Shown here one piece after another: positions 41,552 to 50,143 of a DNA stretch of 64,000 bases. Origin of the DNA: Oscillospiraceae bacterium. GTDB lineage: Bacteria > Bacillota > Clostridia > Oscillospirales > Acutalibacteraceae. Below the pieces are notes generated by a model. It was not told the DNA's origin, made no database searches, and saw only the letters and a program-made list of their open reading frames with translations. Position numbers and translations under genes: made by a program. Position 1 is the stretch's first letter. Every line of letters begins with the position of its first letter. The stretch lies in the NCBI GenBank assembly GCA_902802375.1, contig CADCLS010000009.1, forward strand, positions 1 through 64,000, read 5' to 3'.

Positions 41552-41580
41552 TTGCAAATATTCTGCTGATGTGATAAAAT
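41552..41580 (+). promoter_or_regulatory. Promoter of the PqqD-like gene
   Basis: TTGCAA (41552-41557), 17-bp spacer, TAAAAT (41575-41580), directly after the preceding terminator. Confidence 0.78.
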
Positions 41581-41606
41581 ATCGGTATGTAAAGTGAGGT
41601 TTATTT

Positions 41607-41897
41607 ATGAAGCTTAAATATGATTTTGAAATTATGGATATGGGCGAGGAATATGTGGCGGTGCCTGTAGGTGACGCCGCCGAAATAATCCACGGCACTA
41701 TTACACTAAATGAGGTTTCGGCAGATATATTCCGCCAGTTAAAGGAAGAAACAACGCTTGAAAAGATGCATAAGTATCTGAAATCAAAATACAATGAATC
41801 AAGCGATGATGAAATAGGTCAAACCCTTGTGGCGTTTATGAATAAGCTCTTAAACGCAGGTCTTATCGAAGATAAAAATTTGCAGAGAAATAATTAA
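41607..41897 (+). CDS. PqqD-family peptide-recognition protein
   Basis: A 96-aa protein with the PqqD/RRE layout: an N-terminal beta region (YDFEIMDMGEEYVAVPVGDA, then IIHGTITLNEVSADIFRQL) and a C-terminal helical part (EDEIGQTLVAFMNKLLNAG-like, within SSDDEIGQTLVAF). NEVSADIFRQLKEETT corresponds to the LNxxAxxIxxLxDG pattern of PqqD. Free-standing PqqD proteins bind leader peptides and deliver them to modifying enzymes. No radical SAM or cyclase gene is nearby; the next gene is radA. The neighbouring leader-like protein is the obvious candidate partner. Confidence 0.8.
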   Translation: MKLKYDFEIMDMGEEYVAVPVGDAAEIIHGTITLNEVSADIFRQLKEETTLEKMHKYLKSKYNESSDDEIGQTLVAFMNKLLNAGLIEDKNLQRNN

Positions 41898-41917
41898 TAT
41901 ATTATTCGGAGAGGTTT

Positions 41918-43273
41918 ATGGCTTCTAAAACAAAAACAGTTTATGTCTGCGGCTCCTGTGGATATGAAAGCGTAAAGTGGGTAGGGCAGTGCCCTGAGTG
42001 CAAAGAGTGGAATACGCTTGAAGAGGTTGTAAGCACATCTAAAAGCGCTGTGGGCACGCCGAGAAGAGTATCTTCCGCCGAGGTTTTAAGTAATGTTAAT
42101 ACATCGGGCGAACACCGCCTGATTTCGGGTATCGGCGAATTTGACAGGGTGCTTGGCGGCGGCGCCGTTAAAGGCTCTGTAATTCTTCTCAGCGGCGACC
42201 CCGGTATCGGTAAATCCACGATACTTTTACAGGTGTGTGAAGCCTTCAAAAACACCCTTAGTATTCTTTATGTTTCGGGCGAGGAATCGGCGGTGCAGAT
42301 AAAGCTTCGCGCAGGCAGGCTCGGCGTTTCGGGGGAGAATGTAACGATAATTACCGAAACCGATACGGCGGCGGTTTGTGAGTTTATAAACGCGAACAAA
42401 CCCGATATGGTTATGGTTGATTCAATTCAAACTATGCGTATTGATGAAATCGCCTCCGCCGCAGGAAGCGTGGTGCAGGTAAGAGAATCAACAAATATGC
42501 TTTTACACACGGTAAAGCCGCTGGATATACCTCTTTTTATCGTAGGCCATGTAAACAAAGGCGGTGAAATCGCAGGTCCTAAGGTGCTTGAGCATATAGT
42601 GGATACGGTGCTTTATTTTGAGGGCGACAGAAATCAGTCGTACAGGATACTGAGAGCTATTAAAAACCGTTTCGGCTCAACTAATGAAATCGGCGTTTTT
42701 GAAATGCGTGAAAGCGGTCTCAGTGAAGTGGAAAACCCTTCTGCTATGATGCTCTCCGGCAGGCGGCCTGAGGTATCCGGCGGATGTATTACCTGTATGA
42801 TAGAGGGCACGCGACCTATTTTATCCGAGGTGCAGGCGTTGGTTACAACAACGGGATTTGGTAATCCGCGCAGAATGTCAAACGGCTTTGATTACAACCG
42901 CCTTAATATGCTGCTCGCGATACTTGAAAAAAGGCAGGGCCTTTATTTTTCAAATCTCGATACATATCTTAATGTTGTAGGCGGTATGCGGATTAATACC
43001 CCGGCGGCGGACCTTGCCGTTTGTATGGCGCTCGTATCCGGTCTTCGCGATATTCCGCTGAGCGATAAATGCATTGTTTTCGGCGAAGTGGGGCTTTCGG
43101 GCGAAATCCGTTCTGTAGAACGCGCCGAAGCGCGCGTGATTGAGGCGGCAAGGCTCGGTTTTTCGGAGTGCGTATTGCCGAAGTCCTCATTAAAGCAAAT
43201 TTCAAAGGTGCCTGACGGCATAACCCTTATAGGAGTTAAAAACATTAAAGAAGCAATAGATTTAATAAGATAA
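41918..43273 (+). CDS. radA: DNA repair protein RadA
   Basis: RecA-like helicase involved in branch migration and recombinational repair. It has 451 aa. The N-terminal C4 zinc finger is CGSCGYESVKWVGQCPEC. Walker A GDPGIGKST lies near 95, and the RadA-specific KNRFG motif in AIKNRFGSTNEIGVF. The C-terminal Lon-like domain is complete (GLSGEIRSVERAEARVIEA). It starts 20 nt after the PqqD gene and may share its transcript by chance. A terminator follows. Confidence 0.96.
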   Translation: MASKTKTVYVCGSCGYESVKWVGQCPECKEWNTLEEVVSTSKSAVGTPRRVSSAEVLSNVNTSGEHRLISGIGEFDRVLGGGAVKGSVILLSGDPGIGKSTILLQVCEAFKNTLSILYVSGEESAVQIKLRAGRLGVSGENVTIITETDTAAVCEFINANKPDMVMVDSIQTMRIDEIASAAGSVVQVRESTNMLLHTVKPLDIPLFIVGHVNKGGEIAGPKVLEHIVDTVLYFEGDRNQSYRILRAIKNRFGSTNEIGVFEMRESGLSEVENPSAMMLSGRRPEVSGGCITCMIEGTRPILSEVQALVTTTGFGNPRRMSNGFDYNRLNMLLAILEKRQGLYFSNLDTYLNVVGGMRINTPAADLAVCMALVSGLRDIPLSDKCIVFGEVGLSGEIRSVERAEARVIEAARLGFSECVLPKSSLKQISKVPDGITLIGVKNIKEAIDLIR

Positions 43274-43290
43274 TAAACAGTGTGATTTTT

Positions 43291-43325
43291 ACACCTTCCC
43301 ATATTCGGGAGGGTGTTTTTTTATT
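43291..43325 (+). terminator. Terminator after radA
   Basis: 10-bp stem ACACCTTCCC (43291-43300) and GGGAGGGTGT (43307-43316), one T-G pair, then TTTTTTTATTTT. Confidence 0.9.
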
Positions 43326-43350
43326 TTTTTGAAAAAAATCAAAAAAACTC

Positions 43351-43435
43351 TTGATTTTTATACAGAGTGGCTTTATAATACAGATTAGTGGGGAATAGTG
43401 TACTCATTTCCCATAAAAGTGTATCAAAGTGTTGA
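43351..43435 (+). promoter_or_regulatory. dcw cluster promoter with MraZ-box repeats
   Basis: TTGATT (43351-43356), 17-bp spacer, TATAAT (43374-43379). Downstream are two pairs of 10-bp repeats around AGTG: ATTAGTGGGG then AATAGTGTAC (43384-43403), and AAAGTGTATC then AAAGTGTTGA (43416-43435). The second pair fits the AAAGTGKN3 repeat known as the MraZ box in mollicutes. MraZ autoregulation of the cluster is the likely meaning. Confidence 0.78.
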
Positions 43436-43461
43436 ATTTTACTAAAAAGGGGGCGGCAGGT

Positions 43462-43887
43462 ATGCTTTACGGCGGATATGACCATAGCATTGATAAAAAG
43501 GGCAGACTTGCCATACCTTCAAAGCTGCGTGATGAACTCGGCGATACCTTTATGATTTGCCGCGGTATTTACGGCAAGCGTTGTGTTTGCGTTTATCCTA
43601 CTAAGCAGTGGGAAAAGCTCGTAGAGAAGATAGGACAACTCCCCTCTGCCCGTTCGAGCATTGTGAAGCGCTTTTTGTATGACGGCGCATTCAGCGTTGA
43701 ATTTGATACACAGGGCAGAATACTGATACCGGCAGTACTCCGTGAGTATGCCGGCCTTGAAACCGAGGCTCATATAATCGGCGTTGATACCAACCTTGAG
43801 ATATGGAACAAGGATGTTTGGAGCGAAGAAAACCGTGAGTATACGCCGGAGGCTATTGCTTCAATAGTTGAAGGTCTTGATTTCTGA
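43462..43887 (+). CDS. mraZ: Transcriptional regulator MraZ
   Basis: AbrB-like DNA-binding regulator at the head of the division and cell-wall cluster, 141 aa. It starts MLYGGYDHSIDKKGRLAIPS, the typical MraZ beginning, and has a second matching half (YDGAFSVEFDTQGRILIPAVLR). The start at 43462 follows AAGGGGG by 8 nt; the longer frame from 43429 would overlap the MraZ-box repeats. It represses or modulates its own operon in several bacteria. Confidence 0.95.
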   Translation: MLYGGYDHSIDKKGRLAIPSKLRDELGDTFMICRGIYGKRCVCVYPTKQWEKLVEKIGQLPSARSSIVKRFLYDGAFSVEFDTQGRILIPAVLREYAGLETEAHIIGVDTNLEIWNKDVWSEENREYTPEAIASIVEGLDF

Positions 43888-43888
43888 T

Positions 43889-44833
43889 ATGCAGTTCAGT
43901 CATAAATCAGTACTGCTTAGTGAAACGATAAATTCACTTGATATTAAGCCTGACGGCATTTATGTTGACGGCACCGTTGGCGGCGCCGGGCATTCTACCC
44001 AAATAGCCAAAAGGTTAAAAGGCGGTCGTCTTTATGCTTTTGACCGTGACCCCGAGGCGGTAGCGGTAGCGACCGAGAGACTTAAAAATTATAACGCAAC
44101 AGTTATTAACAGTAATTTTGACAATATGCGCGAGGCGCTCGAATGCTACGGCGTTAAGGCAGTAGACGGCGTACTTCTCGATTTAGGCGTTTCCTCCTAT
44201 CAGCTCGATAACGCCTCGCGCGGATTTTCTTACAGGCTTGAAGCTCCGCTTGATATGCGTATGGGAAACAGCGGTATGACTGCGGCGGATGTGGTAAACG
44301 CCTACTCGGCAGAAGAGCTTACAAGAGTTTTCAGAGATTACGGCGAAGAGCGCTTTGCCTCAAAAATAGCAAGAAAAATTATTTCCGAGAGAGAAAAGGC
44401 ACCGATACTTTCAACGGTAGCTCTTTCAAATATAATAAATTCCTGTATGCCGGCGGCGGCACGCAGGGAGGCCAACCCTTCAAGGCGGTGCTTTCAAGCG
44501 CTTCGCATTGAGGTCAATGGCGAGCTTGAAAGCCTCGGCAGAGTTTTGGATATTGCATTTGATATGTTAAATATCGGCGGTGTGTTGGCGATAATCACTT
44601 TCCATTCGCTTGAGGACAGGGCGGTAAAACAGAAGTTCAAAGAGTTTTGTACAGGGTGTATCTGTCCGCCTGATTTTCCTGTATGCGTTTGCGGCAGAAA
44701 ACCGCGCGGCGAGCTTATAAGCCGCAAGCCGATACTGCCGAGCGCAGAAGAATTAAAAGAAAATCCAAGAAGCAGAAGTGCAAAGCTTCGAGCTATAAGA
44801 AAAATACGAGGAGAAAAAAGTGAACAACATTAA
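43889..44833 (+). CDS. rsmH: 16S rRNA (cytosine-N4)-methyltransferase RsmH
   Basis: SAM-dependent methyltransferase acting on C1402 of 16S rRNA (formerly MraW), 314 aa. Motifs: HKSVLLSETINSLDI, YVDGTVGGAGHST (SAM site), DLGVSSYQLDNASRGFSYR, and AITFHSLEDRAVKQKF. A Cys-rich stretch (CTGCICPPDFPVCVCGRKP) is typical of the C-terminal region. The start ATG 43889 directly follows the mraZ stop; its AAGG is 14 nt away, a weak site that suggests translational coupling. Confidence 0.95.
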   Translation: MQFSHKSVLLSETINSLDIKPDGIYVDGTVGGAGHSTQIAKRLKGGRLYAFDRDPEAVAVATERLKNYNATVINSNFDNMREALECYGVKAVDGVLLDLGVSSYQLDNASRGFSYRLEAPLDMRMGNSGMTAADVVNAYSAEELTRVFRDYGEERFASKIARKIISEREKAPILSTVALSNIINSCMPAAARREANPSRRCFQALRIEVNGELESLGRVLDIAFDMLNIGGVLAIITFHSLEDRAVKQKFKEFCTGCICPPDFPVCVCGRKPRGELISRKPILPSAEELKENPRSRSAKLRAIRKIRGEKSEQH

Positions 44834-45302
44834 GTATTATAACGACAGTTTAGCTTACGATTTTGAGATGTTTATGCCCAAAAGCAATACAGCGCCTCGC
44901 ATTCGTAAGGATGATAATATAGTTAAGCTTCCGAAAACCGAGGAAAAGGTGCGCGTGCGCCGTAAAAATGCGGCAAGGCGTGTTTCAGCCAGCGCATTTG
45001 CGGTACTTGCGAGCGTTATGATTCTTGCGGCTCTTTGCGGTAATATCTTTTTGCGTCTTCGTATAAATGAGGTTAATTCCGAAATAAATAAAGTCAAAGG
45101 TCAGATAGATGTTGCGAAAAGCGAGAGGACAAGCCTGCAGGTAAGCCTTGAACGCGAAATATCTTTTTCTAATATCGAGCTTGAAGCCACCGAACTCGGT
45201 ATGCAGAAAATGGATAAAAAGCAGGTTAAATATATCCGCGTGAACGATAAAAATACCGCCGTAACTAAGGACGGAAAAACGCTTACAAGTGACGGTAATT
45301 GA
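44820..45302 (+). CDS. ftsL: Cell division protein FtsL
   Basis: A small bitopic membrane protein of 160 aa. The N-terminal cytoplasmic part is basic (VRVRRKNAARRVSAS). One TM follows (AFAVLASVMILAALCGNIFL), then a coiled coil (INEVNSEINKVKGQIDVAKSE) and ELGMQKMDKKQVKYIRVND, the FtsL-like tail. It starts with GTG inside the end of rsmH (14-nt overlap). Sequence conservation in FtsL is low, so position between rsmH and the PBP gene supports the call. With FtsQ (DivIB) and FtsI it forms the divisome core. Confidence 0.85.
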   Translation: MNNIKYYNDSLAYDFEMFMPKSNTAPRIRKDDNIVKLPKTEEKVRVRRKNAARRVSASAFAVLASVMILAALCGNIFLRLRINEVNSEINKVKGQIDVAKSERTSLQVSLEREISFSNIELEATELGMQKMDKKQVKYIRVNDKNTAVTKDGKTLTSDGN

Positions 45303-45399
45303 GGTATAAGAGCAAAATCTTAATAATATAATATGTATGAATGCGGGAGTGGAGAAAATCTTTGCTCTCGTTTTCGACCTATATTAAGGAGGTAAGGAA
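45303..45399 (+). promoter_or_regulatory. Short gap before ftsI/spoVD with an inverted repeat
   Basis: AGAGCAAA (45309-45316) pairs with TTTGCTCT (45361-45368) across a 44-nt loop, followed by CGTTTTCG. It could be a leader structure or weak terminator. No clear promoter is seen. Confidence 0.35.
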
Positions 45400-47646
45400 A
45401 TGGCTATAAAACCAAATAAACAGATGATTAGAAGAAGTATTGTCATAATGGTTATTGCCATTCTTTGTCTCACAATAGTTTCCGGCGCAAGCCTTGTGAG
45501 GATAATGATAATAAAGGGCGAAGAGTACCAAAGCAAGGCTTCCGAGCAACAGCTTTATGATAGCCTTGTAACGGCTCCGAGGGGCAACATATACGATAAG
45601 AATATGAATTTGCTCGCTACAAGTGCGACTGCTTGGACGGTATATGTAATGCCGAACAGTATAAACAAATTAAAGGATACCGAAAAGGCACAAAAAATAA
45701 GGGATATAATAGCTGTGGGACTATCCGAAATCTTAGATATGGATAGCGCGGAAATCACAAAAAAGGTCAATCAGACCACATACTATGTGATAATCAAGAA
45801 AAAGGTTGAAAAAGAGACTGCCGATAAGGTAAGAGAATTTATATCGCAGTATAAAGACTATGAAATGACGAGATTTTTAGGTCTTGACGAGGCAACCAAG
45901 CGTTATTATCCGAATGATACGCTCGCTTCTTGCGTTTTAGGCTTTGTAGGTGACGATAATCAGGGACTCGCAGGGCTTGAAAGCTACTACGATAACGACC
46001 TTACAGGTGTTGCCGGCAGAGTTGTTGCGGCGAAAAACGCTAAGGGTACCGATATGCCGTTTACCTACGAAAAGGTGGAAGAGGCAAGGCGCGGTAATTC
46101 TCTTGTGCTGACTATCGATTCTTACATCCAGTATGTCTGTGAAAAGTACCTTGACGCCGCGGTGGAAGAAAACCATATAGCCGAACGCGGTGCCGTTATG
46201 GCTATGAATGTAAATACCGGCGCTATCCTTGGTATGGCGATAAGCGGTGACTTTAATCCCAACAGTCCGTTTACGCTCTCGGTAGAGGACCAGGCAAAGG
46301 TGGACGCCGCAACAGAAGAAGAAAAAGCAAATGTGAGAAGAGAGCTTCTCAACCGTCAATGGCGTAATAAAGCGGTTTCCGATACATACGAGCCGGGCTC
46401 CGTATTTAAGATTTTTACGGCGGCGACTGCTCTTGAAGAGGGACTTATCAGTACTAAAAGCTCATTTACCTGTAATTATACATTTGTCGTCGCAGGCAAC
46501 GCATACCACTGTCACCACGCAGGCGGACATGGTACGCAGTCGCTTGAACGCGCAATATCCAACTCCTGCAACCCGGCTTTCATACAGATAGGTCAGCTCA
46601 TAGGTGTTAAGCTGTTTTCAAAATACTTTAAGGCTTTCGGTATGACCGAAAAAACCGGCATAGATTTGCCCGGCGAGGCACTTCCTACCTACCATAAAGA
46701 AGAAAAAATGGGGCCCACTGAGCTTGCGTCTTCATCTTTCGGCCAAACCTTTAATGTAACGCCGGTTCAGATGATAGCAATGGCGTCTGCGGCGGTAAAT
46801 GGAGGCTATCTTGTACAACCGCATATTGTAGATAGAATAATAGACAGCGACGGAAAAACCGTCGAGACAAAGTCGTCAGGTTACAAAAGGCAGGTTATTT
46901 CCGAAAGCACATCGAGAACAATGCGCACACTGCTTGAATTTGTAGTACAAAACGGTGCAAAAAACGGTATCGTGGCAGGATACAGAGTGGGCGGAAAAAC
47001 CGGTACTTCTCAAAAAATGGTTAAGATAGTAGAAACCGGTAAACGAGGTTTCTATATAGGCTCTTATATAGGCATTGTGCCGATAGACGACCCGCAGATT
47101 GCAGTTTATGTAATGCTCGATGAGCCTACCGGAGGCAGTTATTACGGCGGTGTTATATCAGCTCCTGTAGGTTCAAGGGTAATGTCGGATATTCTGCCGT
47201 ATTTAGGCATAGAACCGCAATATACCGAAAACGAACTTAAACATATTTCGGTGTCTGTTCCCGATGTTACAGGCAATAATATAACCGATGCAAGAAAGGC
47301 GCTTACGGGTGTAGGGCTTTCTTATAAGGTTGTCGGCGGTGGCGACACTGTGCTTCGCCAGCATCCAACCTCGGGTAACGCGGTGTTCCGCGGCGGTACA
47401 ATAATACTTTATACCGAGAATACTGAAGCGCAAACGGTAACGGTGCCTAATTTGGTAGGGATGACGGCAAATGAAGTAAATTCCGCCGCATCTTCCGCCG
47501 GTATAAATGTTGAATTCTCAGGTAATGTTTCTTCACCGGCTCTAAAGTCATATAGGCAGAGTATTAATGCCGGAGAAACCGTACCTGTAGGACAGATAAT
47601 TACAGTTTATTTCCGTGATGAAGCTACGGTAGACCTTGCGAACTGA
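45400..47646 (+). CDS. PASTA-domain penicillin-binding protein 2 (FtsI/SpoVD type)
   Basis: Class B transpeptidase of 748 aa that cross-links septal or spore-cortex peptidoglycan. N-terminal TM (VIMVIAILCLTIVSGASL), then the PBP dimerisation domain (RGNIYDKNMNLLATS). The transpeptidase has SVFK near 333, SNSCN near 387 and KTGT near 532. Two C-terminal PASTA domains begin VPDVTGNNITDARKALTGVG and VPNLVGMTANEVNSAASSAG. SpoVD and PBP2B are close relatives; only one such gene occurs in this cluster, so it may serve vegetative division, sporulation, or both. Confidence 0.93.
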   Translation: MAIKPNKQMIRRSIVIMVIAILCLTIVSGASLVRIMIIKGEEYQSKASEQQLYDSLVTAPRGNIYDKNMNLLATSATAWTVYVMPNSINKLKDTEKAQKIRDIIAVGLSEILDMDSAEITKKVNQTTYYVIIKKKVEKETADKVREFISQYKDYEMTRFLGLDEATKRYYPNDTLASCVLGFVGDDNQGLAGLESYYDNDLTGVAGRVVAAKNAKGTDMPFTYEKVEEARRGNSLVLTIDSYIQYVCEKYLDAAVEENHIAERGAVMAMNVNTGAILGMAISGDFNPNSPFTLSVEDQAKVDAATEEEKANVRRELLNRQWRNKAVSDTYEPGSVFKIFTAATALEEGLISTKSSFTCNYTFVVAGNAYHCHHAGGHGTQSLERAISNSCNPAFIQIGQLIGVKLFSKYFKAFGMTEKTGIDLPGEALPTYHKEEKMGPTELASSSFGQTFNVTPVQMIAMASAAVNGGYLVQPHIVDRIIDSDGKTVETKSSGYKRQVISESTSRTMRTLLEFVVQNGAKNGIVAGYRVGGKTGTSQKMVKIVETGKRGFYIGSYIGIVPIDDPQIAVYVMLDEPTGGSYYGGVISAPVGSRVMSDILPYLGIEPQYTENELKHISVSVPDVTGNNITDARKALTGVGLSYKVVGGGDTVLRQHPTSGNAVFRGGTIILYTENTEAQTVTVPNLVGMTANEVNSAASSAGINVEFSGNVSSPALKSYRQSINAGETVPVGQIITVYFRDEATVDLAN

Positions 47647-47662
47647 TAAAGGAGAAAAAGTA

Positions 47663-49096
47663 ATGCTTTTAGGCGAGTTGTTAACTGATTTGAAAGGTGA
47701 GCTTTCAGGTGTTGAAATTAGCGGAATTACCTGCAATTCAAAGGAAGTAAAAAGCGGATATGCGTTTGTGTGCATTGTAGGTACCGCGGTGGACTCACAC
47801 GATTTTGCCCAAAACGCCAAGGAAAACGGTGCGGCAGTTATAATCGCTCAAAGAGATTTAGGTATTGATAATCAGGTTATTGTGGAAAACACGCGCAAAA
47901 CCTATGCGGATATGTGTGCGGCATGGTTTTCGTATCCTGCTTCAAAGCTTCATCTGATAGGTGTTACGGGTACGAACGGGAAAACTTCGGTCACATATAT
48001 GCTTAAAGCAATTCTCGAAAAGGCGGGCAAAAAGGTAGGACTTATAGGCACGATACAAAACCTTATAGGCGATACCGTCATTTCCTCTCATAATACGACC
48101 CCCGAAGCTTACGAGCTTAATTCATTGTTTAATGAAATGGTACAAAGCGGATGTGATTATTGTGTTATGGAGGTATCCTCTCACGCGCTTGACCAATATA
48201 GGGTAAGTAATCTGCCTTTTGAGGTGGCAATATTTACAAATCTTACACAAGACCACCTTGATTACCATAAGACAATGGAAAATTATCTTAATGCTAAAAA
48301 AAGGCTTTTTAATATGTGCAAAACAGCGGTTATCAATATAGATGACCAATATGCACCTCAGATAATTGAGGGACTTTGTTGCAAAGTAGTTACCTGCTCA
48401 AACGGCAGTAATGCGGTTTTCAGCGCGAGGTCGGTTAATTACAGACCTGACAGTGTTGAATATGAAATTATGCATAGCGGAAAGCTTAATCACATAAAGG
48501 TCCTGACCGGCGGCGAGTTTACGGTTTATAATTCAATGCTCGCCTTAGCGGCGGCAAGCGAAGCAGGTATAGATATTGAATTTATAAAGTCCGCTCTTTC
48601 AAGTATGCACGGCGTAAAGGGAAGGGCGGAATCTGTGCCGACGGGCAAAGATTTTACTGTTATAATAGACTATGCCCACACCCCTGACGGACTTAAAAAT
48701 ATCCTTTCAACCTTCAGTCGTTGTGAGAAAAACCGATTGGTTTTGCTTTTTGGGTGCGGTGGCGACAGAGACCGCACTAAGCGCCCGATAATGGGCAATA
48801 TTGCGGTCCGTGGCGCTGACTATGTAATAGTTACAAGTGATAATCCGAGAAGCGAAGAGCCGATGAATATTATAAATGATATTTTAGAGGGTACCAAAGG
48901 GTATGATACACCTGTTAAGGTGATTGAAAACCGTATTGAAGCAATAAAATTTGCTATAAAGACAGCTCTTAGCGGCGATATAATAGTTCTCGCCGGCAAG
49001 GGTCACGAAACATATCAGATACTATCAGACAAAACAATTCATCTTGATGAACGAGAGATAATTGCCGAGGCTTTGGCTGAAATCGGGGGAGAGTAG
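47663..49096 (+). CDS. murE: UDP-MurNAc-tripeptide synthetase MurE
   Basis: Adds the third amino acid to UDP-MurNAc-L-Ala-D-Glu. 477 aa, with the ATP motif GVTGTNGKTSVTYM and the conserved HALDQYRVSNL (catalytic-site lysine region). The specificity motif DNPR near 393 (VTSDNPRSEEP) indicates meso-diaminopimelate rather than lysine. The ATG at 47663 follows GGAG by 8 nt. MurF and MurD, which usually follow in this cluster, are not in the window. Confidence 0.96.
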   Translation: MLLGELLTDLKGELSGVEISGITCNSKEVKSGYAFVCIVGTAVDSHDFAQNAKENGAAVIIAQRDLGIDNQVIVENTRKTYADMCAAWFSYPASKLHLIGVTGTNGKTSVTYMLKAILEKAGKKVGLIGTIQNLIGDTVISSHNTTPEAYELNSLFNEMVQSGCDYCVMEVSSHALDQYRVSNLPFEVAIFTNLTQDHLDYHKTMENYLNAKKRLFNMCKTAVINIDDQYAPQIIEGLCCKVVTCSNGSNAVFSARSVNYRPDSVEYEIMHSGKLNHIKVLTGGEFTVYNSMLALAAASEAGIDIEFIKSALSSMHGVKGRAESVPTGKDFTVIIDYAHTPDGLKNILSTFSRCEKNRLVLLFGCGGDRDRTKRPIMGNIAVRGADYVIVTSDNPRSEEPMNIINDILEGTKGYDTPVKVIENRIEAIKFAIKTALSGDIIVLAGKGHETYQILSDKTIHLDEREIIAEALAEIGGE

Positions 49097-49098
49097 AA

Positions 49099-50121
49099 AT
49101 GAGGAATATTACCGCTATTGTCGCGGCGGTTGTCGCATTCGTCTGCACGGCACTTTTGGGATTTGTTGTTATTCCGTATTTAAGAAAGCTTAAATTCGGG
49201 CAAACTATTCTTGAAATCGGTCCTAAGTGGCATGAGAGCAAAAAAGGTACTCCCACAATGGGCGGTATTATGATAATATTAGGTGTGCTTGTATCACTTG
49301 TTTGTGCTTTCGGTCAGTCGGCAATATCAGGAAGTGATTTTGCGAGTGAGCTTAAATCGCCGTTTAATCTGTCGGTATTTATCTCGGGAATGGTTATGGC
49401 GCTCGGAATGGGTGCAATAGGGTTTTTCGACGATTATATAAAGGTGTTAAAAAAGCGCAATTTGGGCCTTACGGCTAAGCAAAAAACCTTTTTGCAGTTG
49501 CTTGTGTCGGCTCTATATCTTATGGCGCTGGCTCTTTGCGGCGTAAAGACGACAAACATACCGTTTATAGGTGATATAAATATCACAAACGGTGCAGGTT
49601 TGATATTCTGGCCGATAGCGCTTATGTTTGTTTACGGCTTTACTAATGCGGTAAACTTAACCGACGGACTTGACGGTTTAGCATCAAGTGTTACGCTTGT
49701 AGGCTCTTGCGCGCTGATGCTTATCTGCGGATATTTCGGTATCGGTCACGGAAATGTTACAGCGGCGGCACTTGCCGGAGCGTGTGCCGGGTTTATAGTT
49801 TGGAACAGCAAACCTGCCAAGGTTTTTATGGGTGATACCGGCTCAATGTTCTTAGGCGGTATGATGGTGGCGATAAGCTTCGCAACCGGAAGACCGATTA
49901 TATTGCTTTTAGTAGGTATCGTGTACCTTACAGAAGCATTCTCGGTTATGCTTCAGGTAGCGTATTATAAGAAAACTAAAAAGCGTATATTCAAAATGGC
50001 TCCCATTCATCACCATTTTGAAATGTGCGGTTGGAGTGAGGAAAGAGTAGTGCTTGTTTTCTCGCTTATTACTTTGTCGGCATCTATAATTGCTATATTT
50101 TTAACCGTTTTCGGCAAATAA
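49099..50121 (+). CDS. mraY: Phospho-N-acetylmuramoyl-pentapeptide transferase
   Basis: Integral-membrane enzyme that forms lipid I from UDP-MurNAc-pentapeptide and undecaprenyl phosphate. It has 340 aa and ten TMs. Signature motifs are PTMGGI, FFDDYIKV (catalytic Asp pair), NAVNLTDGLDGLA and VFMGDTGSM, and the C-terminal PIHHHFEM. It starts 2 nt after murE. Its lipid substrate is made by UppS, also encoded in this window. Confidence 0.97.
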   Translation: MRNITAIVAAVVAFVCTALLGFVVIPYLRKLKFGQTILEIGPKWHESKKGTPTMGGIMIILGVLVSLVCAFGQSAISGSDFASELKSPFNLSVFISGMVMALGMGAIGFFDDYIKVLKKRNLGLTAKQKTFLQLLVSALYLMALALCGVKTTNIPFIGDINITNGAGLIFWPIALMFVYGFTNAVNLTDGLDGLASSVTLVGSCALMLICGYFGIGHGNVTAAALAGACAGFIVWNSKPAKVFMGDTGSMFLGGMMVAISFATGRPIILLLVGIVYLTEAFSVMLQVAYYKKTKKRIFKMAPIHHHFEMCGWSEERVVLVFSLITLSASIIAIFLTVFGK

Positions 50122-50143
50122 ATTTGTGAAAGGAAAGAGCATT

